Positions 33,436-42,149 of a stretch of 64,000 nucleotides of DNA are shown piece by piece. Position numbers and translations under genes: made by a program. Below the pieces are notes generated by a model that saw only the letters and a program-made list of their open reading frames with translations, was not told the origin of the DNA and did no database searches. Numbering within the stretch: position 1 is the stretch's first letter; each line of letters begins with the position of its first letter. Origin of the DNA: Acidimicrobiia bacterium (GTDB lineage Bacteria > Actinomycetota > Acidimicrobiia > Spongiisociales > Spongiisociaceae); NCBI GenBank assembly GCA_009841105.1, contig VXMM01000066.1, forward strand, positions 1 to 64,000, read 5' to 3'.

Positions 33436-34602
33436 ATGACTCAGGTCCCAGTAACCCACATCACCTCGGATGCCGAGCGCGCCCGCCGCTACGCAGCCCT
33501 ACGGGAGGCGATGGCCGGAGCCGACATGGATGCCTTCGTCATCTGTAGCAGGGGCGACGAGTTCGTGAGGGGCCGGGTTCAGTACGTGAGCGATATCTTC
33601 CAGTGGGCTGGCCGTGGCTTCGTGGTGCTCCCGCTGAAAGGGGAGGCCAGCTTCGTGGTGGATCCGTTGTGGGGCACCGGCTACGCCATGCAGGGAAGGT
33701 GGCTGAACGACTACCGCCAGCCCGACGACGCAGGCACCGAGATCGGGGCGATCCTCTCCGACCACGGTCTCGCCACCGGCACGATCGGGATCGTGGGGCT
33801 GGCCGACATCACGTCGGTGGCTGATTACAACAGCATGAAGAACGCCCTTCCCAACGCCAACTGGCAGGACGCCACCGACCTCTTCGATGACGTGCGGGCC
33901 ATCAAGAGCCAGGAGGAGATCGACGCCACCATCGAGACCGGCAACATCATGCGCCGGGTGTTCCACGCGCTCGAGGCCGAGATCCGTCCGGGCGTCCAGG
34001 AGGTGGACGTACTGTCCGAGGCCCACCGGCTGGCTCGTCAACTGGGCTGCATGGAGGGCATAGCCCTCATGGGACGCGCCCCCTTCAGTTGCTTCGGCCC
34101 CGGCACACGCGGCGTGATAGAGAAGGACGATGTGATGGTCATCGACCTGGAATGGGGCGGGCCGCTCGGCTACTGGGTGGAAGTCCGCCGGGTGTACAGC
34201 TTCAAGCCTCCCAACGATGAGCAGAAGGCGTTCTGGGAGATGCGGGTCGAGAGCTTCGAGGCGTGCGTTCAGGCCATGAAGGCGGGTGAGGACTCTGACA
34301 CCGTCCTCGACGCCCGCGACCGGGTGTATGACGTGTACGGGTACGACGCCAGGGATGCCAACTCCTACACCGCCCACGGGATCGGCATCGACTCGCTGGA
34401 GCCTCCGTGGGTGCCGGGCAAGCCGCGCATCATGGAAGAGAACATGATGATCAACCTCCACCCCGCCGTGGGCGGCTTCTCGGATGCCGAGACCGGCGCC
34501 CGTTTGGGTGGCATCAGCATTGCCGACAACATTCTGGTCGGTCCCGACGGCGGCACTCGGATGGTCGATGAGGCCGATGAATGGATCGTCCTCGACGCCT
34601 AG
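33436..34602 (+). CDS. M24-family (creatinase/prolidase-like) protein with altered metal ligands
   Basis: 388 residues with the two-domain creatinase/prolidase layout: N-terminal RNase H-like domain, then a pita-bread domain. The five ligands of M24 peptidases are D, D, H, E, E. Here D237 and H314 are kept, the second D is E249 (WVEVRR), and the last two positions read NLHP and ISIAD instead of Glu. It is thus unlikely to be a dimetal peptidase and closer to creatinase-like C-N hydrolases. Ribosome site AAGGAG upstream. First gene of the rightward cluster. Confidence 0.8.
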   Translation: MTQVPVTHITSDAERARRYAALREAMAGADMDAFVICSRGDEFVRGRVQYVSDIFQWAGRGFVVLPLKGEASFVVDPLWGTGYAMQGRWLNDYRQPDDAGTEIGAILSDHGLATGTIGIVGLADITSVADYNSMKNALPNANWQDATDLFDDVRAIKSQEEIDATIETGNIMRRVFHALEAEIRPGVQEVDVLSEAHRLARQLGCMEGIALMGRAPFSCFGPGTRGVIEKDDVMVIDLEWGGPLGYWVEVRRVYSFKPPNDEQKAFWEMRVESFEACVQAMKAGEDSDTVLDARDRVYDVYGYDARDANSYTAHGIGIDSLEPPWVPGKPRIMEENMMINLHPAVGGFSDAETGARLGGISIADNILVGPDGGTRMVDEADEWIVLDA

Positions 34603-34699
34603 ACAGACCATATGGCGCGAGTTGTGGGGCATCGAGTTCCTACCCGGCGGCCGTTCCGGGACGCCTTGCCTCAGCAGCGCCCGGTTTGGATAGGTGTAT

Positions 34700-34715
34700 C
34701 CCCGGATCGCCGGGG
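34700..34715 (+). terminator. Stable stem-loop between M24 homologue and epimerase
   Basis: CCCCGG-ATCG-CCGGGG, a perfect 6-bp stem with tetraloop, about 100 nt after the M24 stop. No T-run follows. It could terminate the upstream gene. TAATAT at 34726-34731 just beyond it may be a -10 box for the next gene. Confidence 0.35.
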
Positions 34716-34839
34716 GGAGTCCAACTAATATCGTCGGGCCTACCCGAGTTCGTTGGCAGTGACACCCGAGACCGGGGGCAGACCGAGAGCAACCGAATGA
34801 GCCTGCGCGCGGGCGCGGGAGAAGGGAACAGCTAGTCGA

Positions 34840-35772
34840 ATGAGAGTATTGATCACCGGCGCAGCCGGGTTCTTCGGACGGGCACTAGTCCGGGCGTTTG
34901 CCCTTGGCGGCGAGCACGTGGTGGCGGCGGACATACTCCCGCCCGGCGATTTCGTACCCCGGTCGGACACTCCGAGCGACCGCCTCGAGTATGTGGTGCT
35001 GGACGTGGCCGATCCGGATGCCTGGTCTACCGACGTCACCGGGAATGTCGACGCGATCGTCCACGCCGCCGCTCTCACCCCGAGCATCCAGGAGGCCAAG
35101 GAAGATCCTTCCAAGCTCGTGAGCGTCAACCTCATCGGTACCCTCAACGCCCTGGAGTTCGCCCGGAGCCAGGACCTGGGCAAGGTCCTCTTCATCTCCT
35201 CTGCGGGTGTCTACAACCAGTTCGACGAGGTCACGCTCACCGAGGCGGACGCGGACGGTGGGTTCTCTCTCTACGGTTCAGCCAAGCTGGCCGCCGAAAT
35301 CATGCTGTTCAGGTATGCCGACATGTTCGGGTTCGATGCCGGTGCGATCCGGCCCACCTCCATGTACGGCCCTGCGGAGGAGTTCCGCGACACGCGCCCG
35401 TTCGTCACCCAGGCCAAGCAGCTGGCGGACGCAGCCCTGGACGGGGTGCCGGTCCGGGTAATTGGGGCCGACGACCGTTGCGATTGGGTTTTCGTGGACG
35501 ACGTCGCGGAAGGCGCCCATCGCTTCTTCTCCGGCGACATGGACAGCCGCGCGTTCGCCTTCTCCTCGGGCGACCCGATCCCGTTCCAGGACGTGCTGGA
35601 TGCGGCGGTGGCCGCGTTCGGTGTAGTGGTGGACGGCGACGCCGAGATGTTGGTCGACGCCACGCCTGACCGCGCCACCACCATCTCCTGCGACAAGGCC
35701 CGTTCCGAGTTGGGATGGGACCCGATGGGAATCGAGGAGGGGATGCGCCGCTACGCCGAGTTGGGCGGCTGA
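34840..35772 (+). CDS. NAD-dependent epimerase/dehydratase (extended SDR)
   Basis: 310 residues with GAAGFFGRAL near residue 6, HAAALTPS, the catalytic Tyr-Lys pair in LYGSAKLAAE and RPTSMYGP. The family converts sugar nucleotides or reduces small carbonyls. Among catabolic enzymes rather than sugar-nucleotide genes, a dehydrogenase for a small hydroxy acid or lactone precursor is as likely as an epimerase. Its ribosome site is weak. 53 nt separate it from the aminotransferase. Confidence 0.85.
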   Translation: MRVLITGAAGFFGRALVRAFALGGEHVVAADILPPGDFVPRSDTPSDRLEYVVLDVADPDAWSTDVTGNVDAIVHAAALTPSIQEAKEDPSKLVSVNLIGTLNALEFARSQDLGKVLFISSAGVYNQFDEVTLTEADADGGFSLYGSAKLAAEIMLFRYADMFGFDAGAIRPTSMYGPAEEFRDTRPFVTQAKQLADAALDGVPVRVIGADDRCDWVFVDDVAEGAHRFFSGDMDSRAFAFSSGDPIPFQDVLDAAVAAFGVVVDGDAEMLVDATPDRATTISCDKARSELGWDPMGIEEGMRRYAELGG

Positions 35773-35825
35773 GGGCCGCCCTACCGTTTCCCGAACGAAC
35801 CGATAGCCTCAGATATGGAGTTTCG

Positions 35826-37022
35826 ATGAGCCAGAGCACACTGAGACAAAGGCTGGCGGAGCGCACCCTGCGTATCCGGGGTGGCCACGAGTCGCCCTAC
35901 TTCCAGATCATGCGGAAGGTCGAAGGCCGCGATGACATCATCCGGCTGGTGCGGGGGGAGCCGGACATCCCGACCCCTCCACACATAGTCGAAGCGGCCA
36001 AGCGGTGTCTGGACACTGGGCACGTTGGCTACACCCCTCCGGGCGGGATGATCGAGCTCCGGGAAGCCATTGCCCGCAAGTTCAAGGAGGACAACAACCT
36101 CGAGTACGACGCCGCTTCCGAGATACTGGTTACCGCCGGGGCGCAGGAGTCGATGGCGGTCAGCCTCCAAACGCTTCTGGATCCCGGCGACGAGGTGCTC
36201 CTCGCCACCCCCCACTACATGGCCTACCCGGCCAACATCATCATGGTGGGCGGGCACATCGTCTACGTGGACACGGTCGAGGAGGAGAACTTCGAGCTCA
36301 AGCCCGAGGCCATCGAGGCGGCCATCACCGACCGTACCAAGCTGCTGGTGCTCGTAACCCCCAACAACCCAACGGCCGGCGTGATCACGGCCGAGACGCT
36401 GTCGGCGATCGCCGACGTGGTTCGCGCCCATCCGGGCCTGGTGGTGATTTCCGACGAGCTATACGAGAAGGTGGTGTACGACGGCTTCGAGCACATCTCC
36501 TTCGCCACGCTGCCCGATATGTGGGACCGCACGATCACCATCAACGGTTTCTCCAAGGCCTACAGCATGACCGGCTTCCGGGTGGGCTACATGGCGGGTC
36601 CGGCCGACTACATCCTGGCTGCCACCGAGCCGCGCCACTCCCTCAGCATCTCCACGTCCCTGCCTTCCCAGCACGGCGCCCTGGCCGCGCTGGAAGGTCC
36701 GCAGGACTTCATGGCCGAGATGATGGAGGAGTACCACGTGCGCCGGGCGATGATGCGGGCCACTTTCGACGAGCTGGGTGTTACCTACGGCGAGCCCCAG
36801 GGCGGTTTCTACTTCTTCGCCAATGTCTCCGGCTCGGGGATGGACGCGGTCGAATTCGCCGACAAGGCGGTGGATTACGGGATCCTGTTCTCTCCGGGCA
36901 ACGTCTTCGCCGAGGGCGCCCGTAAGTACATCCGGATCTCCTACCTGGCGCCGAGGGATCAGTTGGCCGAGGCTCTCGAGCGCTTCGGGCGGCTCTGGAA
37001 CGACTGCCGGAGCGGCCGATGA
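35826..37022 (+). CDS. Class I/II PLP-dependent aminotransferase
   Basis: 398 residues of the AspC/fold-type I family: TPPGGMIELREAIA, TPNNPTAGVI, SDELYE and the PLP lysine in NGFSKAYSMTGFRVGY. It transfers amino groups between an amino acid and a 2-oxoacid. The ATG at 35826 gives the usual start (MSQSTLRQRLAERT). The stop overlaps the dehydrogenase start, suggesting that its 2-oxoacid product is reduced by the next enzyme (inference). Confidence 0.9.
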   Translation: MSQSTLRQRLAERTLRIRGGHESPYFQIMRKVEGRDDIIRLVRGEPDIPTPPHIVEAAKRCLDTGHVGYTPPGGMIELREAIARKFKEDNNLEYDAASEILVTAGAQESMAVSLQTLLDPGDEVLLATPHYMAYPANIIMVGGHIVYVDTVEEENFELKPEAIEAAITDRTKLLVLVTPNNPTAGVITAETLSAIADVVRAHPGLVVISDELYEKVVYDGFEHISFATLPDMWDRTITINGFSKAYSMTGFRVGYMAGPADYILAATEPRHSLSISTSLPSQHGALAALEGPQDFMAEMMEEYHVRRAMMRATFDELGVTYGEPQGGFYFFANVSGSGMDAVEFADKAVDYGILFSPGNVFAEGARKYIRISYLAPRDQLAEALERFGRLWNDCRSGR

Positions 37023-37996
37023 GCGGCCCGAAGGTAGCCGTTGTAGAGGAGTTCACGGCTGCCCAACTGGATGCCCTCCGTCAGGCCCTCCCGGATGGAG
37101 TCACGTTGCTCACCGACGCCCTAGGTGCCGGGACCATCGGCCAGGCCGACTACCTGGTGCTCCGGGAGGAGGGCATCGAAGACGACCGGCTCGCCGCCCT
37201 CGCCTCTCTGCGGGGGGTGGTCACCATCGATTCGGGGGGCGCTGCCGTCTCCGCAGAGATATGCGAGTCCATGGGAGTGTGGACCGAAGGTGTCCCATCT
37301 CCCGGGCCGATCAGCGTGGCCGAGCACACCGTGATGCTCATCCTGGCGCTGTTCAAGCGGCTTCCGACCGCCCATCGGCGCCTCATGGACGGGGTGATCG
37401 TGGACGGAATGGAGCCCTTCGTCACCGACCAACTCAACTATTCGTACAACTGGGTAGGCCTGGAACTGTTCGAGGCCGTCTTGGGCAAGACCGTGGGCTT
37501 GGTGGGTGTAGGCCAGATCGGCGGCGCGGCCGCCAGGATGCTGGTGGCGTTCGGAGTGGATGTGGTCTACTACAAGCGCAACCGCTTCTCGCCCGAGGAG
37601 GAGCAGGAGATGGGTATCCGCTACCTACCCTTCGATGAGCTGCTGGCTGAGTCGCACTGTGTCTCGCTCCATAACAAGTTCACTCCCGAGACCGAGAAGA
37701 TGATGGGCGCTCGCGAGTTCGCCCTCATGCCGGAGGGGTCGTTCTTCGTGAACACCGCCCGGGGCCGTCTCGTCGATGAGGACGCCCTGATGGAAGCTCT
37801 CGACAGCGGCCATCTGGCCGGTGCCGCCCTGGATGTCTTCTGGTGGGAGCCGATCCTGCCCGACAGCCCTCTGCGGACCACCCCCAACCTGCTGATGACC
37901 CCCCACACCGCTGGAACGCCCGCCGGCGACACGGTGGCTCTGGAATTGGGCTCGGCCGGAAGGGTTGTCCGCCGACGGAACGGAACCGCGGCATGA
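37019..37996 (+). CDS. D-isomer 2-hydroxyacid dehydrogenase
   Basis: 325 residues with the NAD-binding motif VGVGQIGGAAARM, NTARGRLVDEDAL (Arg of the substrate pocket), the acidic partner in DVFWWEP and the histidine in TPHTAG. Family members such as SerA and glyoxylate reductase interconvert 2-oxo and D-2-hydroxy acids. It lies coupled (ATGA overlaps) between the aminotransferase and the unrecognised protein at 37993, so the three are probably made together. Confidence 0.9.
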   Translation: MSGPKVAVVEEFTAAQLDALRQALPDGVTLLTDALGAGTIGQADYLVLREEGIEDDRLAALASLRGVVTIDSGGAAVSAEICESMGVWTEGVPSPGPISVAEHTVMLILALFKRLPTAHRRLMDGVIVDGMEPFVTDQLNYSYNWVGLELFEAVLGKTVGLVGVGQIGGAAARMLVAFGVDVVYYKRNRFSPEEEQEMGIRYLPFDELLAESHCVSLHNKFTPETEKMMGAREFALMPEGSFFVNTARGRLVDEDALMEALDSGHLAGAALDVFWWEPILPDSPLRTTPNLLMTPHTAGTPAGDTVALELGSAGRVVRRRNGTAA

Positions 37997-39375
37997 GCGA
38001 CCGGACCTTCGTCGGCATGCAGGTGGGTGGGATCAGCTTTATCGACGAGGGCATCGAGGAGACACTCGACATCTTTGTGGAGAAAGCCGGTGTGAACGCC
38101 ATCTTTATCTCCGCCCTGTCGTGGGCCCGCGGAAACGCGGGGCGTTCGAGCAGCAACGACTTCCCCGATCATGGTGGGCAGGAGCCCGACCACCTGCAGG
38201 GCGGAGCCTTCTTCCCTCCGGATCCCAAGTACTACCACGGAACCTCGATCAAGGACTTCACCGCCCCTGACCCCCTCTACGAGGGGTTCGACATCCTGGG
38301 CGACGTCATCCCCGCCGCCCGGGAGCGGGGCATGGAGGTATTCCCGTACTACTGCGAGACCTCCCACCGCAACCCACGGGCCCTATGGCAGCCGGGGTTC
38401 GCCCAGGTCATCGAGCTGGACGCCTGGGGACGGCGGGCTAGCCGGCCCTGCCTCTACAACCCGGACTACCGGAACTGGTGGTTCGGGGTGATCGACAACT
38501 GGCTCAACGAGTACGACCTCGACGGCATCATGTGGGGCATCGAGCGGGAGGATCCGCTTTCCTCCATGATCGTCAGCAACGAGGTCCCCACCTGCTTCTG
38601 CGTCCACTGCCGGGCCGAAGCCTACCGGCGGGGTATCGATGCCGGACGGGCGGCCGAGGGCTACCGGCGGATGTACGAGTACCTGGCCTCGGTGCGGGCC
38701 GGATACCAGCCTCCCGATGGCAAGTTGATCACCTTCCTCCGCCATCTCTTCGAGTATCCCGAGGTTTCCCAGTGGCAGAAGCTGTGGTGGGACGGCCACA
38801 AGGACCTCTACCGGGCGATATCCGGGACGGTGCGCTACTTCGGGGACGACTACCACGTGGGCTTGGGTATCTGGCAGATGATCAACACCTTCAACCCTTT
38901 GCTCCGGGCCGCCCACGATCCCGCCGAGTACAAGCTGTACGCCGACTGGCTCAAGCCGGTGTTCTACAACGCTCCGGGCGGGGCGCGGTTCGCCAAGTTC
39001 GTGACCAACCTGTGCCAGACCATTCTCGGCGACGCCAGTCCGTCGGAGTGGACCCCCATCCTTTACAAGATTCTCGGGTTGGACGAGGCGCCCTTCGAGG
39101 AACTGCCTCCCACGGGATTCAGCCCGCAGTATGTCGCCGACTTCACCCGCCGTCACGTGGAGGCGGTCGGCCCCGACGTGGCCGTCTACCCCGGCATAGG
39201 CCTCGGTGTGGAGACGGTTGCCCGGGACATCTCTCCCGCTGACTGCGAAGCGATGGTCGAAGCTTCGTTCGAAGGGGGAGGGAAAGGCGTGATGATTTCC
39301 CGGAACTACTCGGAGTTGACCCTCACAAACCTGGCCGCGGTGGGCAATGCCCTGCGCCGGCTCGGAAAGATCTGA
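37993..39375 (+). CDS. Probable TIM-barrel (glycosidase-like) protein, function unknown
   Basis: 460 residues that I cannot assign to a named family. The alternation of hydrophobic strands (NAIFISALSW, MEVFPYYCE, DLDGIMWGIERED, VMISRNYSE) and conserved acidic ends resembles glycoside-hydrolase-like TIM barrels. A cysteine cluster CFCVHC near residue 202 recalls the CxCxxC found in some uncharacterised barrel proteins. No signal peptide, so it is cytoplasmic. The ATG at 37993 overlaps the dehydrogenase stop. Neighbours suggest a small-molecule hydrolase rather than polysaccharide breakdown. Confidence 0.6.
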   Translation: MSDRTFVGMQVGGISFIDEGIEETLDIFVEKAGVNAIFISALSWARGNAGRSSSNDFPDHGGQEPDHLQGGAFFPPDPKYYHGTSIKDFTAPDPLYEGFDILGDVIPAARERGMEVFPYYCETSHRNPRALWQPGFAQVIELDAWGRRASRPCLYNPDYRNWWFGVIDNWLNEYDLDGIMWGIEREDPLSSMIVSNEVPTCFCVHCRAEAYRRGIDAGRAAEGYRRMYEYLASVRAGYQPPDGKLITFLRHLFEYPEVSQWQKLWWDGHKDLYRAISGTVRYFGDDYHVGLGIWQMINTFNPLLRAAHDPAEYKLYADWLKPVFYNAPGGARFAKFVTNLCQTILGDASPSEWTPILYKILGLDEAPFEELPPTGFSPQYVADFTRRHVEAVGPDVAVYPGIGLGVETVARDISPADCEAMVEASFEGGGKGVMISRNYSELTLTNLAAVGNALRRLGKI

Positions 39376-39398
39376 TCGGACCCAGAAAGGAACCAACC

Positions 39399-40643
39399 GT
39401 GCGCACAATTCTCAAAGGCGGAGTGGTCGTCAACCTCGACGGTGGGCCCTCAACGCAACAGGACCTGGTCATCGAAGGCGAGCAGATCGCCTCGGTTGGC
39501 GGCGCGGCGGCCGCGAACGGCGACAAAGTGGTGGATGTCTCCGGCATGTACCTGCTGCCCGGTCTGGTGAACTGCCATGTTCACCTGGGGTGGGACGGCA
39601 GCCACGACCTCCAGATGCAGGCCAACGAATCGCCGGCTATCAACGCCCTGAAGGCGATTATGAACATCCATCGCCACCTGTCGGCCGGCGTAACCACCAT
39701 CCGTGATCTGGGCATGAACGAAGCCAACATCGACGCCAAGATTGCCGTCGACAACGGATGGGCGCCGTGGATCCGTCTGTTTCCCAACGGCCGGGCGATC
39801 TGCACCACCGGTGGCCACACTTGGTGGTGCTGCCGCGAGGCCGACGGCATCTATGGTGTCCGCAAGGCCGTCCGCGAGCAGTTCAAGGCCGGCGCATCCT
39901 GGATCAAGATCATGGGTTCCCACGAAGAGGTGCAGTTCACTATGGACGAGCTCCGGGCCATGGTGGAGGAGGCGCACCAGAACGGCATGATGGTCACCGC
40001 CCATGCCACCTTCAACGAGGCCATCTCGCGGGTGGTGGACGCCGGGGTGGACTGCGTGGAGCACGGCGGGTCGATGACACCGGAGACCATCGACAAGCTG
40101 GTCGAGAAGGGAGTTCCCATCGTCACCACCTTCTCGCCGCTCGTGCAGCAGGTGAAGTTCGGCTTGGACTTCGGCATGAGCGTCTCCGACGTGGAGCGCC
40201 GCAAGGATCAAATGGCCGAGAAGAGCCGCTTCGCGGGCAACGTGGCCGCGGCCAGGGCCGGGGTCCCGATCGTGTTCGGCACCGATGCCGGAAGCCCGGT
40301 GGTGCCTCACTACGCCATCGCCGAGGAACTCAAGTTCATGGTCGACATCGGGGTCTGCCCGGACAATCTCGACGCGCTGAACTCGATCACCCGCCGGGGT
40401 ATCAAGCTGCTTGGCCTCGAGGACGAGTTGGGCAGTTTGGAAGCGGGGAGGACGGCCGATGTGGTGGCCGTGGGAGGCGATCCGCTGGCCTCGCTCGACC
40501 ATATGAAGGACGTCAAGAGGGTCTTCGTGCGTGGCCAGATGGCCTTCTCATCCGAGGGCGGCTACACCCAGGTCGGGCGGGATGTCGAGGGTATAGGAAC
40601 CCGCTGGGGTCCCGGAGCCGAGATCGGCTACCGCAGGGCATAG
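39399..40643 (+). CDS. Metal-dependent amidohydrolase (imidazolonepropionase/prolidase-like)
   Basis: 414 residues with all amidohydrolase-superfamily ligands: HxH in NCHVHLG near 65, lysine in SWIKIMGS near 171, histidines in VTAHATF and CVEHGG and aspartate in FGTDAGS. This subgroup removes an acyl or cyclic amide from small substrates. GTG start at 39399 preceded by AGAAAGG. It closely resembles in layout the amidohydrolase at 46635-47837. Part of the rightward operon. Confidence 0.88.
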   Translation: MRTILKGGVVVNLDGGPSTQQDLVIEGEQIASVGGAAAANGDKVVDVSGMYLLPGLVNCHVHLGWDGSHDLQMQANESPAINALKAIMNIHRHLSAGVTTIRDLGMNEANIDAKIAVDNGWAPWIRLFPNGRAICTTGGHTWWCCREADGIYGVRKAVREQFKAGASWIKIMGSHEEVQFTMDELRAMVEEAHQNGMMVTAHATFNEAISRVVDAGVDCVEHGGSMTPETIDKLVEKGVPIVTTFSPLVQQVKFGLDFGMSVSDVERRKDQMAEKSRFAGNVAAARAGVPIVFGTDAGSPVVPHYAIAEELKFMVDIGVCPDNLDALNSITRRGIKLLGLEDELGSLEAGRTADVVAVGGDPLASLDHMKDVKRVFVRGQMAFSSEGGYTQVGRDVEGIGTRWGPGAEIGYRRA

Positions 40644-40675
40644 GTCAGGTACCGGGCATAGGGGCAAGCAGACCG

Positions 40676-42061
40676 ATGCTCGATCTGAGGATCGTCGGGG
40701 GCGTCGTGGTGAGCGATGGCCGTTCCCGCCCGGCCGATGTCGGGCTGGAGGGGGATAGCATCGTCGAGGTCGCTCCCCAGGGTGGCCTCGGTCCGGCCCG
40801 TGGGGAGATCGACGCTTCGGGGTTGCTGGTCCTTCCCGGTGCGGTGGATGCCCACTTCCACTGCCGGGCGCCCAGCCATCCCCAGCGCGCCACCTTCGGC
40901 TCCGAGTCGCGGGCGGCGGCGGCGTCCGGGGTGACCACCTTTTTCGAGATGCCGATCTCCAACCCGCCATGCAGCACGCCGGAGGCCTTCGAGATGCGCC
41001 GTGAGTTGGGGGAGGCCGAGAGCCTCATCGACTTTGCCCTCTACTCGGGCGCCGGATTCAGCGATCCGGCCCGGGCGGAGGCGATGGCCGAGTGCGGGGC
41101 GATCGCCTTCAAGCTCTTCACCCACGATCCGCCTCCGCAGCGACTCGACGAGTTCGAGGGTCTCTGTGCAGGAGCGCCCGAGTTCATCTTCGAGTGTCTC
41201 CGCGCGGTGGCGGGCACCGGACTGAGGTGTGCCGTTCACTCCGAGAGCCAACAGATGATCGATCTCTTCCGGAAGGAGTTGGACCGGTTCGGGCATCCGG
41301 CCCGCCCACCTCTGGTCGAGGCCGTGGCGGTGGGCCTGGTGGCAACCATCACCCGGGAGCTGGGGATGCCCGCCCATATCGTCCACATCACCTCCCGCCT
41401 GGCCCTGGAAGAGGTCCAGGCGGCCCAGTCGCTGGGAGCTGACCTCTCCGCCGAGTCGTGCCCCCAGTACCTGGTTCTCGACGAGTCGGCGATTCCCGAG
41501 TTCGGCAACTTCGTGAAGGTGGCGCCCCCCCTCCGCCCGTTGGAGGATGTCGCATATTTGTGGGAGGCGCTGACCGACGGTTCGCTGTCGGTGGTTGCGT
41601 CAGACCACGCTCCGTTCACACCGGAGGAGAAGGCGGCTGCATCCTATGTCGAATCCGGGCAGGGGATCCCCTCTCTCGAGATGCTGGTTCCAGCGATGCT
41701 CGATGCCGGCCTGACCGGGCGCCTCCCGCTCGCCCGGGCGGTGGACGTGATCACCGCCAACCCGGCCAAGCTGTACGGCATCTATCCACGCAAGGGCACG
41801 ATCTCGGCAGGATCGGAGGCCGACCTGCTGCTGGTCGATCCTGAGACCACCCGCACGGTCCGTTCGTCCGAGTTCCTGGCCCGCTCGGGCGGGAGCGGCC
41901 GGGCCTACGACGGGATGGAGCTCAGAGGCAAGATCCTGACCACTCTTTCACGGGGCCGCATCGTCTTCGAGGCGGGCCGGGTGATAGGGGAGAACGGGGG
42001 CCGGTTCGTCAGGCCGGATGGCCCTCCCCAGCACGTTAGCCACACCCAGGGCGCCGGCTAG
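40676..42061 (+). CDS. Dihydropyrimidinase/allantoinase/dihydroorotase-like cyclic amidohydrolase
   Basis: 461 residues with DAHFHCR (metal HxH), the carbamylated lysine in AFKLFTH, histidines in AVHSES and HIVHIT and the aspartate in VASDHAPF. Enzymes of this group hydrolyse ring amides of dihydropyrimidines, hydantoins, allantoin or dihydroorotate. The ATG at 40676 is chosen as it begins the standard LRIVGGVVV strand; the open frame continues far upstream only as a shadow. It follows the other amidohydrolase by 32 nt. Confidence 0.88.
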   Translation: MLDLRIVGGVVVSDGRSRPADVGLEGDSIVEVAPQGGLGPARGEIDASGLLVLPGAVDAHFHCRAPSHPQRATFGSESRAAAASGVTTFFEMPISNPPCSTPEAFEMRRELGEAESLIDFALYSGAGFSDPARAEAMAECGAIAFKLFTHDPPPQRLDEFEGLCAGAPEFIFECLRAVAGTGLRCAVHSESQQMIDLFRKELDRFGHPARPPLVEAVAVGLVATITRELGMPAHIVHITSRLALEEVQAAQSLGADLSAESCPQYLVLDESAIPEFGNFVKVAPPLRPLEDVAYLWEALTDGSLSVVASDHAPFTPEEKAAASYVESGQGIPSLEMLVPAMLDAGLTGRLPLARAVDVITANPAKLYGIYPRKGTISAGSEADLLLVDPETTRTVRSSEFLARSGGSGRAYDGMELRGKILTTLSRGRIVFEAGRVIGENGGRFVRPDGPPQHVSHTQGAG

Positions 42062-42137
42062 CCGACCCTGCTCCGGGAGGTTCCTACCCGGCGGTCCGGG
42101 CTCGGGTGGTGCTGGCACCGGGGCAGACCCCGATCGG

Positions 42138-42143
42138 TATTCT
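42138..42143 (+). promoter_or_regulatory. -10 box for a leaderless adenosine deaminase transcript
   Basis: TATTCT, 6 nt before the ATG at 42150, with no ribosome site between. Identical spacing is seen at the antitoxin and XRE-regulator genes of this window. Confidence 0.5.
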
Positions 42144-42149
42144 CGGCCG

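Noticed and set aside
33246-33548. Rightward 100-codon ORF between CMD-like and M24 genes
   Set aside because: Mostly antisense/out-of-frame to the M24 start, Arg/Ser/Pro-rich composition, no ribosome site.
39758-42061. 767-codon version of the cyclic amidohydrolase
   Set aside because: The first 306 codons are a shadow of the preceding amidohydrolase; the family N-terminus begins at 40676.
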